Assembly: GCA_003139615.1 (NCBI GenBank)
Contig: PLJH01000099.1
Span: 1-51,908 of the forward strand
Direction of reading: 5' to 3'
Origin: Alphaproteobacteria bacterium
GTDB lineage: Bacteria > Pseudomonadota > Alphaproteobacteria > Micropepsales > Micropepsaceae
Length of the DNA stretch: 51,908 nucleotides
The position numbers were made by a program, and so were the translations under genes. The notes under the pieces were generated by a model. That model saw nothing but the letters and a program-made list of their open reading frames with translations, did not search any database and was not told the DNA's origin. Positions 33,845 through 41,748 of this stretch are shown one piece after another. Every line of letters starts with the position of its first letter. Within the stretch, counting starts at the first letter, position 1.

Positions 33845-34657
33845 CTATTGTTCGTCAGGGCCCGACGGCAGCTTTGCAAGCCGCTTCACTTCATCCAATA
33901 CAATGCGGCAGGTGCCAAAGGGGAGGCTGGGAGGCGTTAACTCCGACACCGTTGTTCCATCGCGATTGACTTCGTAATCGTGAACGCTAAATGACTCCGC
34001 GATCCCCCCGACCGCCAGCAGAACGATCCATCGCCTGCCATTTGTCCAAACCAGCTTTAGTCCAGTTCCAGGCGGACCCATGTCGGTCTCGTTGAAAGCT
34101 TCGCCGGGCATTGCGGTGTTTTTGAATTTATCCTTGAGGCCGTCCGGCAAATCGGAGCGATCGACGACGGCTCGGAATGAACGCGGCACCGGACAATTTT
34201 TAAGGTCGAACTCGACGCTGGAAAGCACGTCGACACGGTGTGATGCCGCCCAATTCGCGTAATCTGTAGCCTTCCCGCAGAGGTCCTGCTCGAGCCCAGC
34301 GCCATATGCCGCCATACGAGTGGCAGTTTCTCCGTCGGAGCTGAGTTCGTAACCTTCAAAAAGGAATGTGTTCGAAATTCCATTTCCGATAATCAGCACC
34401 CAATGGTTGCCCCTCTTCCATACGCCTGTGAGTCCGGTAGTAGGGCGGGAGTCAGTTGGCGTCTTGTTCATGTCGAACGCTTCGTGCGGCATTGCCGCGA
34501 ACTTGAACTCTTTTTGGATTGGTGCGGGTAAGTCTGAGCGCAGCACGATGGACTTATATCCATGGGGTACTGGGCATGTCCCGGCATTCTCAGCGTACGC
34601 TGGCACACACGCACCAAGAGCAAGCAGCACTCTTAGACCAACCGATATCGCTTTCAT
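33845..34657 (-). CDS. exported protein of unknown function with a duplicated domain
   Basis: I do not recognise the family. The 270-aa protein has a signal peptide (MKAISVGLRVLLALGACVPAYA) and two similar halves. Each begins with CPVP (CPVPHGYKSIVLRSDLP and CPVPRSFRAVVDRSDLP), runs through an AAMPHEAF/TAMPGEAF block and a GLTGVWKRGNHWVLI/GLKLVWTNGRRWIVL strand, and ends near YELSSDG/YEVNRDG. The duplication spans about 95 residues. It lies between two tRNA-like fragments (33800 and 34748), so it is probably cargo of an older insertion. Confidence 0.65.
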   Translation of the reverse strand: MKAISVGLRVLLALGACVPAYAENAGTCPVPHGYKSIVLRSDLPAPIQKEFKFAAMPHEAFDMNKTPTDSRPTTGLTGVWKRGNHWVLIIGNGISNTFLFEGYELSSDGETATRMAAYGAGLEQDLCGKATDYANWAASHRVDVLSSVEFDLKNCPVPRSFRAVVDRSDLPDGLKDKFKNTAMPGEAFNETDMGPPGTGLKLVWTNGRRWIVLLAVGGIAESFSVHDYEVNRDGTTVSELTPPSLPFGTCRIVLDEVKRLAKLPSGPDEQ

Positions 34658-34747
34658 GTGACCCCCAAGCTAGGTCCCCGGTGCTGACGGCATGCTTCTC
34701 GCTGTTCATGACGGCACAAGACTAGCCCCTTAGAAAGTTCAGAGGCA

Positions 34748-34765
34748 GGGTGGCGGACAGGGAGG
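34748..34765. repeat. left attachment site of the integrated element
   Basis: GGGTGGCGGACAGGGAGG is identical to 41428-41445, which is the 3' end (CCA plus acceptor strand) of tRNA-Ser. A little further on, CACTTTCCAG again matches the tRNA (anticodon region), with about 27 bases missing between, so this end seems to be a tRNA copy with an internal deletion. Confidence 0.75.
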
Positions 34766-34910
34766 TTGTAGCACTTTCCAGCCCTATCAGTGCCTTGCGT
34801 TGTCAACCCGCCCTATCCATCGCCATTGAATTCAATTGTCTATTCCAGGCATTGTCAAACCGACATTGCGTCACTGCATCGTCTATTCCTCTCGACGCGG
34901 AATCGACGCC

Positions 34911-35939
34911 ATGAGCGGCAAGGTCGTCGGGTGGGCGATGGAGCAGCGCACGGGATCGCCGACCACCAAGCTTGTGCTGTTGAAACTGGCTGATAACTCC
35001 AACGAGGAGGGGGTGTGCTGGCCTTCGGTTCCTCTAATGGTTCGACACACCGAACTTTGCGAACGTGCCATTCGAAAGCATCTAGCCGTACTAGAGCAGC
35101 GCGGGCTTATCGCGGTGGAACGCCGAAACGTTGATGGAGCCCAGCTTCCAAACATTTATCATCTGAATGTGCCAAAGCCGATCCGTGCAGGGGGGAGGCA
35201 TGAGGTGCACGACCCTGCCGTGCACGAGGATCGAGACGCCACTGCACCTGATGCAGGCCCGGCAATGCACCACGTGCAGTCATATAAGAACCCTCAAAGT
35301 GAACCGTCATTGAACCCTCACCCACTACGCGTGCGCGCGAGTTCTCGCGCCAAACAGGAGATCACGCTGAATTTCGCTGCGACCGGCGACAAATCTCCCA
35401 GGGTATTCCGCACAGACAGCTACGAAAGCGAATTTGAGCAGATTTGGGCAGAGTGGCCGCATGGGGCCAAGCTGGTGGCCGCGCAAGCGTGGAGGAAACT
35501 TTCAGGGTTCCTTCCCCCGATTGACTTACTCTTGGAGTGTTTGCGTGCCGCGCGAGCGGACCTTAGCGAAATTAACGCCAAGCGCCGTGAAAACGACAAG
35601 CGATCACCATGCCATCTATCACGATGGCTTGATGAACGTCGATGGGAACCTCACCAAGCCGCAGTCGTCAAAGGGCACATACAGGTGACAAAACAACCGT
35701 CATGCAACTGGCGCGGTCATCCGGCTGAGATCGCGCTTTCACATGAGCTAGGCCGTCCGGTTTTCGATGCGTGGCTCGCGGCCTGTCACCTCGACGCCGA
35801 CGAGAATAGAGCAATACTGACGACCGATCGCGCATTCGCACAAAATTACATACTTGCGCATTTTCACTCACGCTTGGAGCGGGCGTTCGGCGTACCCGTT
35901 GATGTCATCCTCAAAAAGCGACCTCAACAACAGCTTTGA
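34911..35939 (+). CDS. replication-initiator-like protein with winged helix
   Basis: This 342-aa protein (ATG 34911; an alternative in-frame start is at 34836) has an N-terminal winged helix of the phage replication-O/HTH-36 kind (TGSPTTKLVLLKLADNSNEE, then RAIRKHLAVLEQRGLI), a variable middle, a helical WAEWPHGAK region and a C-terminal segment like the DnaA N-terminal or loader-interacting domain (VFDAWLAACHLDADENRAIL, FAQNYILAHFHSRLERAFG). It is the first gene inside the left attachment site. The origin-like region just downstream fits a role in replicating the excised element. Confidence 0.65.
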   Translation: MSGKVVGWAMEQRTGSPTTKLVLLKLADNSNEEGVCWPSVPLMVRHTELCERAIRKHLAVLEQRGLIAVERRNVDGAQLPNIYHLNVPKPIRAGGRHEVHDPAVHEDRDATAPDAGPAMHHVQSYKNPQSEPSLNPHPLRVRASSRAKQEITLNFAATGDKSPRVFRTDSYESEFEQIWAEWPHGAKLVAAQAWRKLSGFLPPIDLLLECLRAARADLSEINAKRRENDKRSPCHLSRWLDERRWEPHQAAVVKGHIQVTKQPSCNWRGHPAEIALSHELGRPVFDAWLAACHLDADENRAILTTDRAFAQNYILAHFHSRLERAFGVPVDVILKKRPQQQL

Positions 35940-35973
35940 TGGCAGTCTTGTGAGAGACGACCGTTCCTCGGCC

Positions 35974-35985
35974 GATAACGTTATC
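35974..35985. promoter_or_regulatory. palindrome GATAACGTTATC, copy 1
   Basis: A perfect 12-bp palindrome, 35 bases after the initiator-like gene. Three more exact copies lie at 36187, 38549 and 39950, all between genes of the element and none elsewhere in the window. Confidence 0.7.
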
Positions 35986-36186
35986 ATTCGCATTGCGTTA
36001 CACATTTTCGCGGGCGTTCGAATTGCTGACGGTGCCTTACATATTTTCGTGTCGCGCTGACCTAAGACCGGCATTTACACGGAGGCGCCCATGAACCCGA
36101 TGTTGGTCGATATAGCGCAGCCAATAGGTCGCGTATAAAACCCGGCAAAATGTGATGTATTTCGACCTTCAATTCCGGGCACTTCC

Positions 36187-36198
36187 GATAACGTTATC
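36187..36198. promoter_or_regulatory. palindrome GATAACGTTATC, copy 2
   Basis: Exact second copy, in the non-coding region between the initiator-like gene and the XRE gene. Confidence 0.7.
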
Positions 36199-36435
36199 AG
36201 CGAGTTAGGGCGGTCGGAGACTTCCAAGTGCCCAATCGCGGGTCTGTTCCTATCTCCCGATGGGCTCAGGGACGACATAAAGCTCTGCATTGAGAGCCGC
36301 CGCCTACGTTCCGCCGTACCCCTAGTCGAAAAAAACCAGCTTTTGCAGACAGACACCCCCTGTGCTGAATGTTCTAAAAATCTCTGCCTAATTTGGAAAA
36401 TGTGTAACGTCGCAGACCGTGACACGTAACCCGCG

Positions 36436-36672
36436 CTAGGACCGACCGGCCTTTTTATTGCGCTGGGGCGACGCCAAAAATTCCATAGGGTCGGCATCAA
36501 GCGCTTTGGCTAGCTTCGCAATGACCTCTAACCCGGCCCAGGTCGCCCCGGTCTCCAATTTGCTCACATAGGTTCGGTTCACCCGCGCCTTATGCGCAAG
36601 CTCCTCCTGCGACAGCTCTTTCGCGTGCCGCAGCCGTCGCAAATTGGTGGCGAACACCTGCCGAAGGTCCAT
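36436..36672 (-). CDS. XRE-family DNA-binding regulator
   Basis: This 78-aa protein is a single Cro/CI-type helix-turn-helix (FATNLRRLRHAKELSQEELAHKA, VNRTYVSKLETG) with a short basic tail. Its start region and promoter (36655-36728) occur a second time at 38563-38641. Such small regulators usually repress their own and neighbouring promoters; the GATAACGTTATC palindromes or the duplicated promoter are candidate targets. Confidence 0.85.
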   Translation of the reverse strand: MDLRQVFATNLRRLRHAKELSQEELAHKARVNRTYVSKLETGATWAGLEVIAKLAKALDADPMEFLASPQRNKKAGRS

Positions 36673-36728
36673 TCGACAAGCGAGCGCTTTGACGCTTTTT
36701 GACCAACCGCTTTAAAGCAACAAAGCGT
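36655..36728. repeat. duplicated regulator/promoter segment, copy A
   Basis: This 74-bp stretch covers the first codons of the XRE gene and the divergent promoter region. It matches 38563-38641 with only a few substitutions and a 5-base length difference. Shared elements include TTTGACGCTTTTTGACCA and the palindrome GCTTTAAAGC. On the + strand it precedes the secreted-protein gene at 36786. Confidence 0.8.
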
Positions 36729-36785
36729 ATGCTGCGGTGCGCTGGGGGCTGCCCCGGGGCTTTAGCCGATAGACGGGGGAACGCT

Positions 36786-37616
36786 ATGAATAGACGCTGG
36801 TTGGCCTTAGTTACGACAACGCCCAATTCTTTCGCGCGCTCGCGCTGCAATTTTGTAAAATTTGCATCGGCGGTGTTGATTGCAATCGTTTGTTCTAATG
36901 GCGTGGCGCTGGCCGCCACCTCAAGCGAAACCAAGATTGTAAGTGGCACTTGTGAGGCCACGAGCCACACCGCAGAAGGTCAACTTGGCGAGGATTTGAC
37001 GAAAAGGCGCTCACGGTTTTTCTGTGACACGGCTGTCATTACGTTTTTCGACAAACCCGACGGTCACGTGATGGTTCAGTTCCTACAGAAGAGTTCACTC
37101 CACGAACCGACTATCGGGTTTGCTGGTATCAAGAAGGACGGTGGCCAAATAGCCGAACTCGATAAAATATATCTTGAACCCGGCAACGCGACAAAGGTGA
37201 GCGAGGGCGCTTGCAAATTCTTCGTGTCTCAGGGGAGATTGACCGGAATTATGTGTGCGGCGAAGATTGATGAGGGCAACAGGCGCACCGTCGCTATCGT
37301 GGCTTTCGACGTACCTCCCGTCGTCGCTGCACAATCGACTGAGGGCATCAATGCGGCCGGTAAGGTTGACAAGTGTTCTGTCCTACTAAAAATTCACGGG
37401 TATTTGACACGAGCACAGTTTCAGTGTGGCTTTACCAATTACTCGCTCTCGATGCTCTCCAACGCGAAGTCGTGCAGCGAGCATTTTGATGGCCAGACTA
37501 TGAAACGGCTCCTAATGTCAGGAATGCTAGCTTTTGATCGGGATGAGCATAAGCACGGACATGCGTCGATCTGCGAAAGCATCCTCACGAAGTACCCCGA
37601 CATAGTTGGACAATAG
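36786..37616 (+). CDS. exported protein of unknown function
   Basis: I do not recognise the family. The 276-aa protein starts at MNRRWLALV (36786; GGGGGAA upstream) and has a late hydrophobic signal segment (FVKFASAVLIAIVCSNGVALA). The mature part has at least seven Cys, among them GTCEAT, FFCDTAV, ACKFF, IMCAAK and ICES. It lies under copy A of the duplicated promoter, like the lipoprotein gene at 38721 under copy B, so the two are probably co-regulated cargo. Confidence 0.7.
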   Translation: MNRRWLALVTTTPNSFARSRCNFVKFASAVLIAIVCSNGVALAATSSETKIVSGTCEATSHTAEGQLGEDLTKRRSRFFCDTAVITFFDKPDGHVMVQFLQKSSLHEPTIGFAGIKKDGGQIAELDKIYLEPGNATKVSEGACKFFVSQGRLTGIMCAAKIDEGNRRTVAIVAFDVPPVVAAQSTEGINAAGKVDKCSVLLKIHGYLTRAQFQCGFTNYSLSMLSNAKSCSEHFDGQTMKRLLMSGMLAFDRDEHKHGHASICESILTKYPDIVGQ

Positions 37617-37860
37617 CGGTCTACAGCCTTAGCCGAGTTCCTGCGCGGCCAATGAGTGCTCTCGCGGTACTTGCGTGCTCGCACAGCCCGGCGCGCCTGT
37701 GCGGCCGTCGTTTCGCGTTCCCCCGCGATTGCGACCCGGGCGCATCATTGTTGACGGGAAGTCGCACTCAAGACGGATTGGCTTGCATGGGTGCCCGAAC
37801 TTGATCAGGTGAAAAACACGCTACGAGCGTTGCGTCTTTATAAATTGAGGATTAGCTCCC

Positions 37861-38544
37861 ATGCCCACAGGCCAATTCGTCAGCTACCACCGCGTCTCTA
37901 CCGAACGACAAGGGCGGTCCGGTCTCGGACTAGACGCCCAAAAGAAAGCGGTCTCTGACTATCTAAACGGCGGCTCTTGGGAGTTGCTCGGCGAGTTTGT
38001 CGAAATAGAGAGTGGTCGAAAGAAAGACCGGCCACAACTCAAAGCCGCGCTCGATATGTGCCGCCGACAAAAGGCAACTCTGGTGATTGCGAAACTGGAC
38101 CGCTTAGCGCGCAACGTTGCGTTTGTTTCGGCGCTCCTCGAAAGCAAGGTACGATTCGTGGCCGTGGACATGCCCGAGGCCGATGTGAGTTTCCTACAGA
38201 TGGCCGCAGTTTTCGCGGAGTGGGAGGCGCGCAAAATCAGCGAACGCACCAAAGCAGCGTTAGCCGCTGCCAAGGCACGTGGGACAGCGCTCGGGTGGTC
38301 GATAGCTTCCCGCCGCGATGAACAACAGGTTGCGGCCAAGCGCGGCGCTGCTTCAAATCATGACCGTGCTTCAAGGTTTGCCGCCAATGCGCTGCCTGTG
38401 ATCGAAAACATACAGCGGGCGGGAATAAGCACGCTGTCCGGCATCGCAGAAGCTCTCAATGCGCGCGGTATCAACACCGCGCGAGGAGGCAAGTGGCATC
38501 CTGCCACGGTCAAAAACCTTATGCGCACGGCACACGCTGGTTGA
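37861..38544 (+). CDS. serine recombinase (resolvase/invertase family)
   Basis: This 227-aa protein has the resolvase catalytic domain: YHRVSTERQ with the nucleophilic Ser near 13, ESGRKKDRPQL, AKLDRLARN and the long E helix FAEWEARKISERTKAALAAAKARG. A short C-terminal helix-turn-helix follows (GISTLSGIAEALNARGINTARGGKWHPATV). Within an integrated element it may resolve dimers or invert a segment. A palindrome copy begins 5 bases after its stop. Confidence 0.88.
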   Translation: MPTGQFVSYHRVSTERQGRSGLGLDAQKKAVSDYLNGGSWELLGEFVEIESGRKKDRPQLKAALDMCRRQKATLVIAKLDRLARNVAFVSALLESKVRFVAVDMPEADVSFLQMAAVFAEWEARKISERTKAALAAAKARGTALGWSIASRRDEQQVAAKRGAASNHDRASRFAANALPVIENIQRAGISTLSGIAEALNARGINTARGGKWHPATVKNLMRTAHAG

Positions 38545-38548
38545 CGCC

Positions 38549-38560
38549 GATAACGTTATC
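38549..38560. promoter_or_regulatory. palindrome GATAACGTTATC, copy 3
   Basis: This copy is extended to the perfect 18-bp palindrome GCCGATAACGTTATCGGC. It lies between the serine recombinase stop and copy B of the duplicated promoter. Confidence 0.75.
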
Positions 38561-38562
38561 GG

Positions 38563-38641
38563 CACCTACCGAAGGTCCATTCGACACGCGAGCGCAGCGT
38601 TTTGACGCTTTTTGACCAGCCGCTTTAAAGCAACATAGCGT
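38563..38641. repeat. duplicated regulator/promoter segment, copy B
   Basis: This matches 36655-36728. It keeps the ATGGACCTTCGG start of the XRE gene on the - strand, but the next codon is TAG, so only a peptide stub remains. The promoter part sits before the lipoprotein gene at 38721. Confidence 0.8.
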
Positions 38642-38720
38642 CTATTCTTGGGCTCCCATCAGTGGTAAGAACTCGAATTCTGCGCTCGACTGAACACACG
38701 CGCAGCTCCAGGGCGATTTG

Positions 38721-39626
38721 ATGCATAAAATTTCCTACTTAGTGTGGAGTGCGGCCGTTGTGATTTCGTTATCCGGTTGCGGACCACGGCATGACCGTTC
38801 GGCGACGGACGTTCCGAATATCGTACAATGGGACGGTCACCTAGATTTGAGGTCAAAAGGAAGAATACCGGGAACGAAGGCGTTTTATGTGGCCAATCTC
38901 TTGACGTCGCTAATTCCCGACAAAGATAAGTTTGAAGCTAGTGACGCTTACAACACCAGAATTGGTACCCTGATCCGACGAGGAAAATTTGGCGAATTCG
39001 ACCTCGCGAAACTTTACTTGTTTTCGGATGTGACCAACTGGAACTACGACGCCGACAAAGGCACTTTGGAGATACAGCTTCCGTCAGTAGCTATCAGTGA
39101 TGAGGGTATCGACAATTATAGTGCGACGAACGCCTTTGGCACGCAGGTGTCTGTCACGCGGTACAAATCTAAAGATGTCGTCTGGGAATATTTCTATCCC
39201 GGAAGTGACCCAAATAATTGCGAAGAGGGGATCGAAGAATTTGGACCGCGGTGGGGAACTGAACCGCCGCGAGATGTACTTAGCACCCACGACATATCCT
39301 TGATGGACTACCCGTCATTTACGATGCGGATGGCGTCCGATATTGCACGCCTGTTGCCGGAAAAACTGGAGGTGATAACCCTAGTGGATTTCGACACGCG
39401 GGCGCTCGCAAGCAGGAAAAGTACACTTTGTCTGGTACAGCACGATTACACTACATTTCATGTCACGCCCACACTCGAACACCCTAACGAGGTAGACAGC
39501 GAGTCGTTCGCGCTAAACGCGCGTCTTCATCGTGTGATTGTTCGAAATCCTCAAACGGGTGACGTTCTATTTGACTACGCATTTATTGGACCGCCCCGAG
39601 ATAGTTCCCCAATCGTCGTGAAATGA
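38721..39626 (+). CDS. lipoprotein of unknown function
   Basis: I do not recognise the family. The 301-aa protein begins with a lipoprotein signal whose lipobox is LSGC (VVISLSGCGPRH). The mature part is acidic and rich in aromatic residues with few alanines. Codon use is clearly more AT-rich than in the flanking chromosome (many AAA, GAT and TTG codons), as expected for acquired DNA. It is expressed from copy B of the duplicated promoter if that promoter works. Confidence 0.7.
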   Translation: MHKISYLVWSAAVVISLSGCGPRHDRSATDVPNIVQWDGHLDLRSKGRIPGTKAFYVANLLTSLIPDKDKFEASDAYNTRIGTLIRRGKFGEFDLAKLYLFSDVTNWNYDADKGTLEIQLPSVAISDEGIDNYSATNAFGTQVSVTRYKSKDVVWEYFYPGSDPNNCEEGIEEFGPRWGTEPPRDVLSTHDISLMDYPSFTMRMASDIARLLPEKLEVITLVDFDTRALASRKSTLCLVQHDYTTFHVTPTLEHPNEVDSESFALNARLHRVIVRNPQTGDVLFDYAFIGPPRDSSPIVVK

Positions 39627-40142
39627 TTTTGGGGCCAAATTCAAAGACGGCCAGGAAGCACGTCCTCAAATTAACTTTCCGTGAAGCAATCGCCGGCGCT
39701 CGTGACGTATTCTCCTCGTCGGGCTGCTCCCCCAACCAATTGCCCCTATAGCCCCTCGACCTATGAGCTCCAAATTAGCAATCAGACGTTGCGACGTTAC
39801 CAACTATCGGATTCTCGCGTCTCCGAAAAATAAATTGCGTTCACGCGGTCCAGGATCGGATTTAAGGCGCATCTACCAATGGACTACGTAGCGTATTCCT
39901 CAAGTGATTATTGGCCTAAAGCGTTGTCAAGCGAGTTTGAACGACGGCGGATAACGTTATCCGCGAACGTGCAAAAGACCTTTCGTAGGGGGACACCGCT
40001 GATTATCTTAGCGAACCAATTTTGAGCAAACGCGCGTGCGCAATTTCGACATATCCAAAACAAGTGTGCTTGGCGGGTTCGACGCCTCAGGCTCTTCGTT
40101 GTGCCTGCTCCGAGCGAATGACAAAACTTGGAGCAAGCGTTG
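39627..40142. other. non-coding region with palindrome copy 4
   Basis: I see no gene in these 516 bases. GATAACGTTATC at 39950-39961, extended to CGGATAACGTTATCCG, stands about 180 bases before the integrase operon and may control it. Confidence 0.45.
39950..39961. promoter_or_regulatory. palindrome GATAACGTTATC, copy 4
   Basis: Exact fourth copy, extended to a 16-bp perfect palindrome, upstream of the small gene and integrase. Confidence 0.75.
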
Positions 40143-40325
40143 ATGTCGCGTCGCGCGTCCAAATTCCGGCAATCCGAGTTAAGCCGTATAATTAAGTGCG
40201 TGCAGAGCGCGGGTCTGAACGTCATGCGTATAGAAGTTGAACCTGATGGCAAGATTGTCGTCCTGCCGGGTACGCTTTCAAAAACTTTCGAGGCCGAGGT
40301 GAATGAGTGGAGCAGCGTAACATGA
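40143..40325 (+). CDS. small protein coupled to the integrase
   Basis: This 60-aa basic protein (MSRRASKFRQSELSRIIKCVQSAGL, then a short beta hairpin MRIEVEPDGKIVVLPG) overlaps the integrase start by ATGA. Small proteins of this shape often precede phage-type integrases in Alphaproteobacteria. It may be an excisionase-like accessory factor; this is inferred from position and size. Confidence 0.65.
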   Translation: MSRRASKFRQSELSRIIKCVQSAGLNVMRIEVEPDGKIVVLPGTLSKTFEAEVNEWSSVT

Positions 40326-41371
40326 AGCTTCGCCTTCCTCCTCACGTCCAAGGCTTCGTGGATCGTCACGGTAAGCCGCGCTATTATTTTCGCAAGCCCG
40401 GCGCAAAGCGCGTTGGGCTACCGGGCCTGCCATGGTCGCCGGAATTTATGGCTGCTCATTCGACCGCAATGTCCAATGAAGCCGACACGAGAGAGATGGT
40501 TGGCTCGCGCGCGATAGTGCCCGGTACGATCACGGCGCTGACATTTGCGTACCTGAATTCTCCGTCGTTTAAGGTCCTATCGGTTGCAACAAGGACGACC
40601 TATCGCGGCATCATCGAAAGTTTCCGGGCGCTGGCGGGTGATAAGGGCGTGAAGACGCTGAGGCGCGAGGACATTGCCCGATTGATGATGAACCGCGCAT
40701 CGACACCTGCGGCAGCGAACAATCTGCTTAGGATGTTCCGCCTGCTCATGAAATTTGCGGTCACCGACGGCTGGCGTAGTGATGATCCTACGATTGGCAT
40801 CAAGCCGCTTAAAATGCGCGCGGGCGGCTTCTACACATGGACGGAAGCGGACATCGCGGCATTCCAGGAAAGGCACCCCATAGGATCGCGCGCACGGCTC
40901 GCTCTGGGTTTGCTCCTCTACACCGCTCAGCGCCGAAGCGATGTGGTCCTCATGGGACGGCAGCACATACGCAATGAGGTGCTCACGATCCGACAACAAA
41001 AGACCGGCGTTATCGTTGAAGTTCCGGTTATGCCCGAGCTACGCGAGATATTGGACGCCTCACCTAACAACCACCTAACTTTTCTGGTCACGGCAGGTGG
41101 CAAGCCGTTTACGGCGGCGGGTTTCGGTAATTGGTTCCGTGCCGTCTGCAACGAAGCGAACTTGCCCCACGAATGTGCGGCGCACGGCCTCCGTAAGGCT
41201 GCTTCCCGCCGACTTGCGGAGGCGGGCTGCACCGCTCACCAGATCATGGCTATCACCGGCCATAAGACCCTTCGCGAGGTAACTCGATACACCGAAGCAT
41301 TCGACCGTCGCGGGCAGGCGCAAGTGGCAATCGCCAAGCTCAGAAAGAGAACATCGGGTGTCAAACCATGA
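40322..41371 (+). CDS. phage-type tyrosine integrase
   Basis: This 349-aa integrase starts at the ATG at 40322 (ATGA overlap). It has a DNA-binding N-terminal part (LPPHVQGFVDRHGKPRYYFRKPG), a core-binding region (TTYRGIIESFRALAGDKGVK) and the catalytic domain: Arg in LYTAQRRSDVV, HGLRKAASR (His-x-x-Arg), GHKTLREVTRYTE with the second His and the nucleophilic Tyr. It ends 59 bases from the tRNA-Ser 3' end, the normal place for an integrase that uses that tRNA as target. Confidence 0.92.
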   Translation: MKLRLPPHVQGFVDRHGKPRYYFRKPGAKRVGLPGLPWSPEFMAAHSTAMSNEADTREMVGSRAIVPGTITALTFAYLNSPSFKVLSVATRTTYRGIIESFRALAGDKGVKTLRREDIARLMMNRASTPAAANNLLRMFRLLMKFAVTDGWRSDDPTIGIKPLKMRAGGFYTWTEADIAAFQERHPIGSRARLALGLLLYTAQRRSDVVLMGRQHIRNEVLTIRQQKTGVIVEVPVMPELREILDASPNNHLTFLVTAGGKPFTAAGFGNWFRAVCNEANLPHECAAHGLRKAASRRLAEAGCTAHQIMAITGHKTLREVTRYTEAFDRRGQAQVAIAKLRKRTSGVKP

Positions 41372-41427
41372 GAGCCGGTTTGACAAAACAGGAGCTAAGC
41401 CATTGATGCAGAACAGTGTGAAAGCAA

Positions 41428-41445
41428 GGGTGGCGGACAGGGAGG
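41428..41445. repeat. right attachment site within tRNA-Ser
   Basis: GGGTGGCGGACAGGGAGG, identical to 34748-34765. It covers the CCA end and the 3' acceptor strand of the tRNA, so insertion leaves the tRNA intact. Confidence 0.8.
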
Positions 41446-41520
41446 GATTCGAACCCTCGAACGGCTTTCACCGTTACACACTTTCCAGGCGTGCGCCTTC
41501 AACCACTCGGCCACCTGTCC
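41431..41520 (-). tRNA. tRNA-Ser (GGA anticodon)
   Basis: The 90-base gene reads GGACAGG at the 5' end, pairing with CCTGTCC before the discriminator G and an encoded CCA. The anticodon arm has GGA between CCT and AA, the long variable arm of a class-II tRNA is present, and the T-loop is GTTCGAATC. It is intact despite being the integration target. Confidence 0.95.
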
Positions 41521-41748
41521 ACGCGAGCCGGGCAGGCGCCCGGAAAGGGCCGGGACTATAGCCACTTGCGCCGGTCCGGCAAGCCGCGAAACTGGGGGTA
41601 GCGTCTTAATTTAGACTTGGCTTGGGGTGGGTCTCTGGAAGTGGGATCGCCCTTTCGAGGTATTCAATAGCTCCACCTTCCGGTCGCGAAAAACAGGCAG
41701 CAAGTCCGAAGTAATCCAGTTCATTCCGAAACGGAGAGGTTTACGGTC

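Larger units (their letters stand above)
35940..36435. other. origin-like non-coding region of the element
   Basis: These 496 bases carry no convincing gene but are rich in repeats: GATAACGTTATC at 35974-35985 and 36187-36198, CGTTACACATTTTC at 35996-36009 with an exact inverted copy at 36396-36409, and a diverged direct copy CTTACATATTTTCG at 36036-36049. Position after the initiator-like gene suggests a replication origin or a control region. That is inference. Confidence 0.45.

Noticed and set aside
33800..33875. A complete tRNA gene after the TPR gene
   Set aside because: Only the T-arm is recognisable; the T-stem has a mismatch, the acceptor strand does not pair and no anticodon arm is found.
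35974..39961. GATAACGTTATC as chromosomal parS or dif sites
   Set aside because: The sequence does not match the known parS or dif consensus, and the copies are confined to the integrated element.
41358..41561. A 67-residue frame across the tRNA-Ser
   Set aside because: It is formed by reading through the tRNA and attachment site; there is no ribosome site or domain.
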